A stretch of 64,000 nucleotides of DNA. It comes from Cytophagaceae bacterium (GTDB lineage Bacteria; Bacteroidota; Bacteroidia; Cytophagales; Spirosomataceae). Position 1 is the stretch's first letter, and every line of letters begins with the position of its first letter. Under the pieces are notes generated by a model that ran no database searches, was not told where the DNA came from, and saw only the letters and a program-made list of their open reading frames with translations. Of the stretch, positions 45,390 to 54,144 are shown one piece after another. A program made the position numbers and the translations under genes. Where the stretch lies: positions 1-64,000 of the forward strand of contig SXXW01000020.1 in NCBI GenBank assembly GCA_005791165.1, given 5' to 3'.

Positions 45390-47513
45390 ATGTCAAAAAA
45401 ATACAATCACGTTTCATACCTCTGGGACGACGCAAAAGCCGAAGCGATGAAAGGCAAAGAGGTGGATTTGTTTATTTACCGATCTAATTTATTGGGTGCT
45501 GATTTGCGCCTAACAAATTATGGAGGAGGAAACACTTCCGTTAAGATAAAAGATAAAGACCCTTTGACTGGTTCTGAGACGGATGTGATGTGGATAAAAG
45601 GATCTGGAGGAGACATTGGTACCTTAAAAAAGTCGGGTTGTGCGGCATTGTACATGGACCGATTCAATTCTTTAGAAAATGTATATCGCGGTTTGGAACA
45701 TGAAGATGAAATGGTTGAATTGTTCAATTATTGCATTTTTGATTTAGCGTCAAAAGCCCCGTCCATTGATACCCCATTACATGGATTTTTACCATTTAAA
45801 CATATAGATCACCTTCATCCAGATGCGGCTATTGCCATAGCAGCAGCGAAAGATGGTAAAAAAATAACGGATGAGTTGTTTGGTGGGCAAATTGGTTGGG
45901 TCGGCTGGCAACGACCAGGATACGATTTAGGTTTGCAGTTGAGAGCATGTCTTTCAGAAGCGGCTTCAAGAGGTGTTGCATTGAAAGGAATTATGTTAGG
46001 TTCCCATGGGTTATTTACCTGGGCTGATACTTCTTATGATTGTTACATCAATACCTTAGAAGTCATTGAAAAATGTGCTGAATATATAGCTTCCAAAGAG
46101 GGTGTTGCTCGTCCTGTTTTTGGTGGATCAAAAATCTCAAGTCTTGCTCCAGAAGCGCGCAAGGCTCAAGCATCAGCTTTAGCGCCTATTTTGAGAGGTT
46201 TCTGTTCATCTCATGTACAGATGATTGGTCATTTTTCAGATGATGAGCGTATTTTAAAATATATCAATTCAAATGATTTGGATCGTTTAGCACCATTAGG
46301 TACGTCTTGTCCAGACCATTTCTTGAGAACGAAAATTTCTCCTTTGGTTTTGAACCTTACACCGGATCAAGATCTTAGTGATTTAAATGCCATTAAAGCT
46401 CAGTTAGAGCCATTATTTGTGGCATATCGCGATATGTATGCCTCATACCATGAGACATGTAAACATCCGAATAGTCCAGCCATGAGAGATCCAAATCCTG
46501 TGGTTATTTTATATCCCGGAGTCGGAATGTTTACTTTTGCGAAAGATAAGCAGACCTCTCGTGTGGCAAATGAGTTTTATTTAAATGCCATTAATGTGAT
46601 GCGTGGAGCGGAGGCGATTTCTTCGTATACGTCATTGCCACGCCAAGAAGCATTTGATATTGAATATTGGCTGTTAGAAGAAGCTAAATTGCAACGAATG
46701 CCTAAGCCTAAATCTTTGTCGGGCCGAGTGGCTTTTGTTACGGGATCTGCGGGAGGTATCGGAAAGGCGATTGCCAAGAAAATGGCTGAAGAAGGAGCTT
46801 GCATTGTTTTAAATGATGTCAATCCGGATCGTTTGGCTGAGGCTAAAGATGAGTTTATTGGTTTATTTGGCCGTGATTCAGTGACCACGGTGATCGCCGA
46901 TGTGACGAGTCAAGCATCGATCGAGCAAGCTTTGAAGGATGCTAGTTTAGCTTTTGGCGGGATAGATTTGATTGTTAATAATGCCGGAATAAGTATTTCA
47001 AAAGGAATTTTAGAGCATACCCAAGAAGATTGGGATCGCTTGTATGATATTTTAGTGAAGGGTCAATATTTGGTATCTCAGGCAGCCGTTGCCATCATGA
47101 GAAAGCAAGGCTTAGGGGGCGATATTATCAATATTGTTTCTAAAAATGCATTTGTTGCCGGACCTAACAATGTGGGGTATGGATCAGCCAAAGCTGCTCA
47201 AGCACACATGACTAGGTTGTTGGCCGCTGAACTTGGCGAAGATCAAATTCGCGTAAACACGGTAAATCCAGATGCTGTTATCGCTGATTCCAATATTTGG
47301 GCAGGCGGTTGGGCCGAAGGAAGAGCGAAAGCTTACGGAATTACCGTGGCTGAATTACCTTCTTTTTATGCCAAAAGAACTATTTTAAATAAGTCGGTAT
47401 TGCCAGAGGACATCGCCAATGCATGTTTTGCTTTTGTGGGTGGTTTATTGAGCAAGTCGACTGGAAATGCCTTGAATGTAGATGGTGGAGTGGCCGCTGG
47501 TTTTTTAAGATAG
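45390..47513 (+). CDS. Bifunctional rhamnulose-1-phosphate aldolase / short-chain alcohol (lactaldehyde) dehydrogenase
   Basis: A 707-residue two-domain enzyme. The N-terminal class II aldolase domain (about 1-420) has NYGGGNTSVKIKD, WIKGSGGDIG and the metal-site segment DTPLHGFLPFKHIDHLHPDA. The C-terminal short-chain dehydrogenase domain (about 440-707) has the NAD loop VTGSAGGIGKAI, NNAGIS and the catalytic YGSAK. It splits L-rhamnulose-1-phosphate to dihydroxyacetone phosphate and L-lactaldehyde, and probably oxidises the latter to L-lactate, as in the RhaEW-type fusions. It heads the operon with the isomerase 2 bp downstream. Confidence 0.9.
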   Translation: MSKKYNHVSYLWDDAKAEAMKGKEVDLFIYRSNLLGADLRLTNYGGGNTSVKIKDKDPLTGSETDVMWIKGSGGDIGTLKKSGCAALYMDRFNSLENVYRGLEHEDEMVELFNYCIFDLASKAPSIDTPLHGFLPFKHIDHLHPDAAIAIAAAKDGKKITDELFGGQIGWVGWQRPGYDLGLQLRACLSEAASRGVALKGIMLGSHGLFTWADTSYDCYINTLEVIEKCAEYIASKEGVARPVFGGSKISSLAPEARKAQASALAPILRGFCSSHVQMIGHFSDDERILKYINSNDLDRLAPLGTSCPDHFLRTKISPLVLNLTPDQDLSDLNAIKAQLEPLFVAYRDMYASYHETCKHPNSPAMRDPNPVVILYPGVGMFTFAKDKQTSRVANEFYLNAINVMRGAEAISSYTSLPRQEAFDIEYWLLEEAKLQRMPKPKSLSGRVAFVTGSAGGIGKAIAKKMAEEGACIVLNDVNPDRLAEAKDEFIGLFGRDSVTTVIADVTSQASIEQALKDASLAFGGIDLIVNNAGISISKGILEHTQEDWDRLYDILVKGQYLVSQAAVAIMRKQGLGGDIINIVSKNAFVAGPNNVGYGSAKAAQAHMTRLLAAELGEDQIRVNTVNPDAVIADSNIWAGGWAEGRAKAYGITVAELPSFYAKRTILNKSVLPEDIANACFAFVGGLLSKSTGNALNVDGGVAAGFLR

Positions 47514-47515
47514 AT

Positions 47516-48775
47516 ATGGATATTTCGAGTCATAATGAAGGTTTAGTAGGGAGGCATAAACGCCAACTTGAATTTCTGACCAGTGAGGTGAGTGTGCCTT
47601 CTAGTCTTGTTCAAAAATTGAAAGATTTTCAAATTGCGATTCCTTCTTGGGCTCTAGGCACAGGAGGGACACGATTTGGGCGTTTTTCAGCGGGAGGTGA
47701 GCCTAGAAATTTAGAGGAGAAAATCGCTGATGTTGGTTTGTTGCACTCGTTGAATAAATCTTCAGGTGCCATCTCATTGCATATTCCATGGGATATTCCC
47801 TCGGATCCTAAGGCCATTATGACCTTGGCTGCTCAGCATGGTTTAGCCTTTGACGCAGTGAATTCAAATACGTTTCAGGACCAATCGGGCCAAGCGCTTT
47901 CGTATAAATTCGGGTCTTTGCAACACGTTTCTAAGGCAACGCGTAAGCAAGCCATCGATCATAATATTGAAGTTATTAAACATGGTGTAAGTTTGGGTTC
48001 TAAATCCTTAACGGTTTGGTTGTCCGACGGCTCTTGTTTTCCTGGCCAATTGAATTTCAGAAAAACATATCAAAGAACGGTTGAGAGTTTAGAAGAGATT
48101 TATGCGGCATTGCCTTCTGATTGGAAATTATATTTAGAATATAAAGCCTATGAGCCTAATTTCTATTCGACGACCGTAGGTGACTGGGGTGCTTCCTATT
48201 CCATGGTAAATAAATTAGGTCCGAAAGCGTATACTTTAGTAGATTTAGGCCATCATTTACCTAACGCAAACATTGAGCAAATTGTATCAATCTTGTTGAT
48301 GGAAGGTAAATTAGGTGGATTCCATTTCAATGATTCCAAATATGGAGATGACGATTTAACTGCTGGATCTATTAAGCCTTATCAGTTGTTTTTGATTTTC
48401 AACGAATTAGTGGAAGGAATGGATGCGAATGGAATGAACCACGCAAAAGACCTTGGTTGGATGATCGATGCTTCACACAATGTGAAGGATCCCTTAGAAG
48501 ACTTAATGCAATCTGTTGAAGCCATTCAAATTGCCTATGCTCAGGCTTTATTAGTGGATCAAAAAGCATTGGAAATTGCCCGTGACGAAAATGATGTCGT
48601 AAAATGCCAAGAAATTTTACAAGCCGCTTTTAGGACAGATGTACGTTCACTCGTAGCTCAGGCTCGTTTGGAATTAGGGGGAGCTTTGGATCCTTTGGCA
48701 TATTTTAGAAATACAAATGCGCGTGCAAAATTGATCGAAACGCGCGGAGAAAAAACGCAGGCTACTGGATTATAA
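47516..48775 (+). CDS. rhaI: L-rhamnose isomerase (RhaI type)
   Basis: A 419-residue TIM-barrel isomerase of the Pseudomonas-type L-rhamnose isomerase family, not the E. coli RhaA type. Metal ligands are visible in LYLEYKAYEP, TLVDLGHHLPNA and GGFHFNDSKYGDDD. The ATG at 47516 (MDISSHNEGL) was chosen because it lies 2 bp after the aldolase stop. An upstream in-frame ATG at 47423 would add 31 residues overlapping the aldolase gene and lacks family character. It converts L-rhamnose to L-rhamnulose. The stop overlaps the kinase ATG by one base (TAATG). Confidence 0.93.
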   Translation: MDISSHNEGLVGRHKRQLEFLTSEVSVPSSLVQKLKDFQIAIPSWALGTGGTRFGRFSAGGEPRNLEEKIADVGLLHSLNKSSGAISLHIPWDIPSDPKAIMTLAAQHGLAFDAVNSNTFQDQSGQALSYKFGSLQHVSKATRKQAIDHNIEVIKHGVSLGSKSLTVWLSDGSCFPGQLNFRKTYQRTVESLEEIYAALPSDWKLYLEYKAYEPNFYSTTVGDWGASYSMVNKLGPKAYTLVDLGHHLPNANIEQIVSILLMEGKLGGFHFNDSKYGDDDLTAGSIKPYQLFLIFNELVEGMDANGMNHAKDLGWMIDASHNVKDPLEDLMQSVEAIQIAYAQALLVDQKALEIARDENDVVKCQEILQAAFRTDVRSLVAQARLELGGALDPLAYFRNTNARAKLIETRGEKTQATGL

Positions 48776-50142
48776 TGGGGGATCGCATGAAGGTCATGGC
48801 AGTTTTTGACATTGGTAAAACAAATAAAAAAGTTTTCCTTTGGAATGAATCGTACCAGATTGTCTTTGAACGCCAACAAAATTTCAATGAAATTCCTGAT
48901 GAGGATGGTTTCCTAGGGGAGGATCTACCAGCCGTTCGTTCGTGGATGTTGCAGACTTTTGCTGAAATCAATGCCCTTCCTGAATATAAAATATGTGCAC
49001 TTAATTTTTCTGGCTATGGGGCAACCGTCGTGTTTGTTGACGAAAAAGGTCATGCGGTTAGTCCTCTCTATAATTATTTAAAAGCTTTTCCTGAGGGGCT
49101 TTTCCCCTATTCAAACTATGGGGGAGATGATGAATTTGCTCGTGCAACTGCTTCACCCATTTTAGGTAATTTGAATTCAGGACTTCAGGCCTTCCGAGTG
49201 TCTAAAGTTGGCCCTGATGTTTGGAGTAAAACCAGGTGGGTTATGCATTGGCCTAATTTTTTATCGTCCATTTTTACAGGAAATTTTGTTTCTGAAATCA
49301 CGTCGATTGGCTGTCATACTGCCCTTTGGGATTTTGATAAAAAAACGTATCACGATTGGGTGACCGATTTTGGCCTAAGAAATAAATTGCCCGAAATAGC
49401 GCCCTCAAATACATCCTATCTGAATGAGGAAACAAATATTCCAGTGGGTTTAGGTTTACATGATTCTTCATCCGCATTAGTTCCTTATTTGCGTGTAATG
49501 GATTCTCCTTTTTTACTGTTATCTACGGGGACTTGGTGTATTGCTATGAATCCCTTTGATGAAAAACCATTGTCAGCAATCGAGTTGAAAAATGATGTCT
49601 TATGTTTTTTACAAGGGAATGGGAAACCTGTAAAGGCGGCTCGTTTATTTGCAGGAAATACCCATGAGATTCAAATTAAGAGATTACAAGAGCATTATCA
49701 AGTATCGCCAACTCACTATAAAACTGTGGAATTTGAAACTTCTTATCTAGCGATTTTGGATGATCAAATGAAAAATATTCCTTCGGTTGAGCAAGCGCAT
49801 ATGGATTATTTGGTGGATTGTGCTTTTAATGTTAGAGATCTAAACAAATTCCCGACATACGAGTTAGCTTATGTGCAATTGATGATTGATTTGGCGTGCC
49901 AACAAATATTTTCATTGAGGTTGTTGTTGAAAGCAGGTACTCCAGTGACCAAGATATTAGTCGACGGAGGATTTAGTAAAAACCCATTATATATGAATTT
50001 CTTAGTGCATGCTTTTCCTTCATTTGAAATTTATGGGGCGGAAGTTGCTCAGGCGAGCTCATTAGGAGCCGCATTGATGATGCATGAAACTTGGAATACC
50101 AATGAAATCCCAATGGATCTCGTAAAAATTAAAAAATTTTAA
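48775..50142 (+). CDS. FGGY-family carbohydrate kinase, probable L-rhamnulokinase
   Basis: A 455-residue kinase with the FGGY two-domain actin-like fold. Phosphate loop 1 is AVFDIGKTNKKVF at the N-terminus, LLLSTGTWCIAMNP is the second-domain loop, and ILVDGGFSKNPLYMNFL is the adenosine-binding motif. It would phosphorylate L-rhamnulose at C1. Its position between rhaI and lutABC and after the aldolase makes rhamnulose the best substrate. The ATG at 48775 overlaps the rhaI stop; a second ATG at 48787 (MKVMAVFD) is an alternative start. Confidence 0.87.
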   Translation: MGDRMKVMAVFDIGKTNKKVFLWNESYQIVFERQQNFNEIPDEDGFLGEDLPAVRSWMLQTFAEINALPEYKICALNFSGYGATVVFVDEKGHAVSPLYNYLKAFPEGLFPYSNYGGDDEFARATASPILGNLNSGLQAFRVSKVGPDVWSKTRWVMHWPNFLSSIFTGNFVSEITSIGCHTALWDFDKKTYHDWVTDFGLRNKLPEIAPSNTSYLNEETNIPVGLGLHDSSSALVPYLRVMDSPFLLLSTGTWCIAMNPFDEKPLSAIELKNDVLCFLQGNGKPVKAARLFAGNTHEIQIKRLQEHYQVSPTHYKTVEFETSYLAILDDQMKNIPSVEQAHMDYLVDCAFNVRDLNKFPTYELAYVQLMIDLACQQIFSLRLLLKAGTPVTKILVDGGFSKNPLYMNFLVHAFPSFEIYGAEVAQASSLGAALMMHETWNTNEIPMDLVKIKKF

Positions 50143-50143
50143 C

Positions 50144-50857
50144 ATGCGTGTAGCTCTATTTGTACCTTGTTATGTAGACCAATTTTACCCTCAGGTGGCG
50201 ATAGCTTCGCTTGAGTTATTGGAAAAATTAGGGATAGAAGTGCACGTGCCTTCCAATCAAACTTGTTGCGGCCAACCCATGGCCAATTCTGGTTTTGCTT
50301 CCTCCACGGAAGGTTGTGATACCAATTTTTCTAAAAACTTTGACGGGTTTGATTACATCGTGGGTCCATCAGGATCCTGTATTTTGCATTTAAAGGAACA
50401 TCATCCTTCCGAAAAGATTAGAAAAAGTGTATTTGAAATTTGTGAGTTTTTAGTGGATGTACTTAAGGTAAAATCGTTATCAGCTAATTTTCCGCATAAA
50501 ATTGGTTTGCATCAGAGTTGCCATGGCCAGCGAGGCTTACACCTAAGTTCGATGACCGAGTTAAATGAAAAGCCATTTTCCAAACTAGCTTCTTTATTGG
50601 ATTTAGTTAAGGGCGTGGAATATGTGTACCCTGAGCGAGCGGATGAATGTTGTGGTTTTGGGGGTACTTTTTGCGTGACCGAGGAGGCTGTCTCTGTGCG
50701 AATGGGGCAGGATCGAGTGGAATCGCATTTGAAAAACGGAATCGAATTTATTGTGGGCGGTGATACTTCCTGCTTAATGCACATGGAAGGTATTTTAAAA
50801 AGACAAGGGTCAAAAGTTCAAGTGAAACATATTGTAGAAATATTAAATCATGCTTAA
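50144..50857 (+). CDS. lutA: L-lactate utilisation protein LutA (CCG-domain Fe-S oxidoreductase)
   Basis: A 237-residue cytoplasmic protein with two CCG-type cysteine-rich domains: TCCGQPMANSG near residue 40 and ADECCGFGGTFC near 165, preceded by GLHQSCHGQRGL. This matches LutA/YkgE, one of three subunits of the LldD-independent L-lactate dehydrogenase. It lies 1 bp after the kinase and overlaps lutB by 8 bp. In this operon it would oxidise the L-lactate made from rhamnose. Confidence 0.93.
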   Translation: MRVALFVPCYVDQFYPQVAIASLELLEKLGIEVHVPSNQTCCGQPMANSGFASSTEGCDTNFSKNFDGFDYIVGPSGSCILHLKEHHPSEKIRKSVFEICEFLVDVLKVKSLSANFPHKIGLHQSCHGQRGLHLSSMTELNEKPFSKLASLLDLVKGVEYVYPERADECCGFGGTFCVTEEAVSVRMGQDRVESHLKNGIEFIVGGDTSCLMHMEGILKRQGSKVQVKHIVEILNHA

Positions 50858-52208
50858 TCACGCGGAGGCTTCCGAGAAATTTATAGAAGATGCTGAGCGC
50901 ACGACTTGGCATGATGAGACCCTTTGGTTTGTAAGATCCAAACGGGATAAAGTTTCTAAATTATTGCCTGAGTGGGAGGCTTTGCGCGAGCAAGCGTCAC
51001 AAATAAAGGACCATACTTTGGCAAATTTGGGTCAGTATTTAGAGGAGTTTGAGGCGAATGCTAAGAAAAATGGAATCATCGTTCATTGGGCCAAAGACGC
51101 CCAGGAACATAATGAAATTGTACATTCGATCATTTCAAAACATGGAGGAAAGGCATTAGTGAAGAGTAAATCCATGTTGACGGAAGAATGTCATTTGAAT
51201 GATTTTTTGACCAAAAAAGGGGTGGAGGTAGTGGATACGGATTTGGGTGAACGCATAGTCCAATTTAGAAATGAAGTTCCTAGTCACATTGTATTGCCTG
51301 CCATTCACTTGAAGAAAGAGGATGTTGGCGAAACATTTCATGAATTTTTAGGAACGCCAAAAGGAAATAAAGATCCTCAGTTTTTGACTGAGGCGGCACG
51401 CCAACATTTACGTGGGTATTTTTTAGGAGCCAATGTAGCCATCACAGGCGTTAATTTTGCTGTGGCGGAGACGGGTGAATTTGTGGTGTGCACGAATGAG
51501 GGGAATGCCGATATGGGAGCGCATTTAGCCAAAGTTCATATCGCTTGCATGGGCATAGAAAAAATGATTCCCAAGCGGAAGGATCTCGGTGTATTTTTGA
51601 GATTGTTAGCTAGAAGTGCTACGGGCCAATTAATCACCACGTATTCAAGTCATTTTGCGAAACCTCGCGAGGGACAAGAAATGCATATTGTTTTGGTGGA
51701 TAATGGTCGCACGCGCCAATTGGCCCGCGACGAGTTCCGTAATTCCTTGAAGTGCATTCGCTGTGCTGCGTGTTTTAATACCTGTCCTGTATATCGTAGG
51801 AGTGGGGGTCATAGTTACCATCAGCCAGTGGCTGGACCGATCGGTTCTATTTTAGCACCTAATTTTGATAAGTCGGCGAATGTCGATTTACCTTTTGCCA
51901 GTACACTTTGTGGATCATGTTCCAATGTGTGTCCCGTGAAAATTAATATTCATGAGCAATTATGGTTTTGGCGTCAGGATTTAATGAAAGATGGATTAGC
52001 GCCATTAGGTAAGTCCTTGTCGATGAAGGGAATGGCCTTTGTGTTTTCCAATCCAACTATTTTCAAGATGGCCGGATATATGGGTCGTATGGTGATGCGT
52101 TTTGCTCCTTTCATTGTAAATAATAGCTTGAATCCTTGGTTCAAACAAAGAGAAATGCCAGAAGCACCTAAAGAGAGTTTTCAATCTTGGTATAAAAATC
52201 GAAAATAA
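50850..52208 (+). CDS. lutB: L-lactate utilisation iron-sulfur protein LutB
   Basis: A 452-residue LutB/YkgF. The N-terminal LUD domain includes GANVAITGVNFAVAETGEFVV. The ferredoxin-like part has two cysteine clusters, CIRCAACFNTCPVYR and CGSCSNVCPVKI, fit for two [4Fe-4S] centres. A C-terminal helical region follows. It passes electrons from lactate oxidation to an acceptor, probably quinone (known of the family, not shown here). The start overlaps lutA by 8 bp and lutC begins directly after its stop. Confidence 0.94.
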   Translation: MLNHAEASEKFIEDAERTTWHDETLWFVRSKRDKVSKLLPEWEALREQASQIKDHTLANLGQYLEEFEANAKKNGIIVHWAKDAQEHNEIVHSIISKHGGKALVKSKSMLTEECHLNDFLTKKGVEVVDTDLGERIVQFRNEVPSHIVLPAIHLKKEDVGETFHEFLGTPKGNKDPQFLTEAARQHLRGYFLGANVAITGVNFAVAETGEFVVCTNEGNADMGAHLAKVHIACMGIEKMIPKRKDLGVFLRLLARSATGQLITTYSSHFAKPREGQEMHIVLVDNGRTRQLARDEFRNSLKCIRCAACFNTCPVYRRSGGHSYHQPVAGPIGSILAPNFDKSANVDLPFASTLCGSCSNVCPVKINIHEQLWFWRQDLMKDGLAPLGKSLSMKGMAFVFSNPTIFKMAGYMGRMVMRFAPFIVNNSLNPWFKQREMPEAPKESFQSWYKNRK

Positions 52209-52757
52209 ATGAGTTCTAGATCAGAAATTTTTGGGGCTATTCAAGCGTTGGAGAAAAGAGAAATTGCTCATCCTGGTGATTTCAAGAGCTATAAGGCCAC
52301 TCAAGATGTTGTGGGAGATTTTAAAAATTCCCTGTCGATTGTTGGCGCAATCTGTGTAGATGCCGAAAATAAGCAGGAAGCGGCCACTCGCTTAAGTGAA
52401 ATTTATCCAGATTTGCAGCGTTATACTTCGCAGGATGTGGTGGCTAATGGCCTTGATTTAGAAGCCGTTGACGTATTAGAAATTGACGGAATGTTTGGTG
52501 TTGCGGAGAATGGTGCTATTTGGTTATCGGATCAGTTTTTACCTAATCGAGTGGCACCCTTTATATGCCAACATTTAGTAATTTATGTTGCTAAATCGGA
52601 GATTGTAGCTACGCTTCATGAAGTTTATGAGCGTTTGGATGGGAATTACGCCGATTTTGGCCTGTTTCTTTCAGGTCCTTCAAAGACAGCTGATATCGAG
52701 CAATCCTTGGTCATAGGAGCCCATGGAGCACGTAGTTTGACTGTCATTCTTGTCTAA
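52209..52757 (+). CDS. lutC: L-lactate utilisation protein LutC
   Basis: A 182-residue LUD-domain protein matching LutC/YkgG. It has GMFGVAENGAIWLSD with the conserved ENG segment and LVIGAHGARSLTVIL at the C-terminus. It is the third subunit of the lactate oxidation complex and the last gene of the six-gene operon from 45390; the ATG follows the lutB stop with no gap. The 119-bp gap downstream leads to a new transcription unit and shows no clear terminator hairpin. Confidence 0.92.
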   Translation: MSSRSEIFGAIQALEKREIAHPGDFKSYKATQDVVGDFKNSLSIVGAICVDAENKQEAATRLSEIYPDLQRYTSQDVVANGLDLEAVDVLEIDGMFGVAENGAIWLSDQFLPNRVAPFICQHLVIYVAKSEIVATLHEVYERLDGNYADFGLFLSGPSKTADIEQSLVIGAHGARSLTVILV

Positions 52758-52876
52758 TATTTAGGCTTACATTAAGATTTTATTATTTTGTGGTTTTGTC
52801 TTTTATTCACTTAGAAGAAAAGGATTATTTTTTGCATTTTTTTTTATAACTTGGTATCTCAACCTATTTAATCAAA

Positions 52877-54133
52877 ATGAGTGTATCAAGAAGAAAATTT
52901 CTAGGACAATCAGTCCTTGGTTTGACCGCCTTTAGCATTGTACCCCGTCATGTGTTAGGTAAAGGTTTTTTAGCTCCTAGTGATCAATTAACAAAAGCGA
53001 TTGTAGGAACTGGAGGCATGGGCCGCGGACATATACCCTATGCCGGTACTCGCGTGGTGGCTATGTGTGATGTAGATAAAAAAAATCTACAGTTGGGCCT
53101 CGATAAGGTAGAAAAAGGAGTCAAAGCTTTTAGTGATTATAGAGAATTAATCCAATTGCCTGAAGTGGACATCGTTCACGTCGCAACTCCTCCTCACTGG
53201 CACGGAATTATTGCAGCTGACGCGGCCCGTGCAGGGAAAGATGTTTGGTGTGAAAAACCGATGACGCGTACGATTGGAGAAGGAAAAAGGTTAGTGGAAG
53301 CTGTTCAGCAACACGGCAGAATTTTTCGGTTAAATACCTGGTTTAGGTTTGAAAGTAATTTTTACGGGATGAATACGCCCGTGAAACCCATAAAGAAATT
53401 AGTGGATTCAGGATTATTAGGTTGGCCTTTAAAGGTGACAATTAGTAAGCATACTGGATTTGATTGGAAATTTTATTGGATTGGAAAAACGGATTTGACA
53501 CCTCAGCCGGTTCCATTGGAATTGGATTACGAATCATGGCTGGGACCAGCACCTTATAAACCATATCATGTTCACCGTACGCATGGTACATTTAGAGGGT
53601 ATTGGGATTATGATGGAGGTGCTTTGGGTGATATGGGGCAGCATTACATGGATCCAGTTCAATATTTGTTGGGAAAAGATAATACAAGTCCGATCTTTAT
53701 TGAAGTGGATGCACCCGTTCAGGATAAAGACGCGGTTGGGATCTTTAATCGCATTACCTACACGTATGCGGATGGATGTCAAATCGTGTTAGATGGAGAA
53801 GGAAAAGATGATAAGGTAGCTTATATCGAGGGACCTAAAGGAAAATTATATAAGAATTTCAAAACGGACATTCCAGACTTGGATCGTAAGTTGGCCGAGT
53901 TCCCTGAACCAGCAGCCCAACAAACTGATTTTGTTGATGCGGTTAAAAACAGAAAAACATTTGCCTTAAATGAGGCTAATGGACATAAATCTTGTACGCT
54001 TGTTAACCTTGGATTGATTGCCATGCGTGTGCATCGCAATCTTAAGTTTGATCCAATTAAGCAGGAAATCGTAGGTGACGAAGAAGCTAAACAGCTGATG
54101 GACCAACCGATGCGAGCTCCCTATATTCTTTAA
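52877..54133 (+). CDS. Tat-exported Gfo/Idh/MocA family oxidoreductase
   Basis: A 418-residue protein with a twin-arginine signal (MSVSRRKFLGQSVLGLTAFS), a Rossmann loop AIVGTGGMGR at 41-50 and the EKP motif at 126-128 (VWCEKPMTR). The C-terminal domain carries SWLGPAPYKPY and GGALGDMGQHYMDP, typical of exported Bacteroidota members. It oxidises or reduces a sugar in the periplasm. It is followed 11 bp later by a protein with two DUF1080 domains, and the same pairing occurs at 936-2971. The start is separated from lutC by 119 bp. Confidence 0.88.
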   Translation: MSVSRRKFLGQSVLGLTAFSIVPRHVLGKGFLAPSDQLTKAIVGTGGMGRGHIPYAGTRVVAMCDVDKKNLQLGLDKVEKGVKAFSDYRELIQLPEVDIVHVATPPHWHGIIAADAARAGKDVWCEKPMTRTIGEGKRLVEAVQQHGRIFRLNTWFRFESNFYGMNTPVKPIKKLVDSGLLGWPLKVTISKHTGFDWKFYWIGKTDLTPQPVPLELDYESWLGPAPYKPYHVHRTHGTFRGYWDYDGGALGDMGQHYMDPVQYLLGKDNTSPIFIEVDAPVQDKDAVGIFNRITYTYADGCQIVLDGEGKDDKVAYIEGPKGKLYKNFKTDIPDLDRKLAEFPEPAAQQTDFVDAVKNRKTFALNEANGHKSCTLVNLGLIAMRVHRNLKFDPIKQEIVGDEEAKQLMDQPMRAPYIL

Positions 54134-54144
54134 TTTTGAAGAAA

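Noticed and set aside
47423-47515. Upstream start for the rhamnose isomerase
   Set aside because: The extra 31 residues lie inside the aldolase/dehydrogenase gene in another frame and contain Cys/Trp-rich sequence with no family likeness.
54136-54144. TTG start for the double-DUF1080 protein
   Set aside because: The ATG at 54145 gives a normal signal peptide start, and the TTG would only add three residues.
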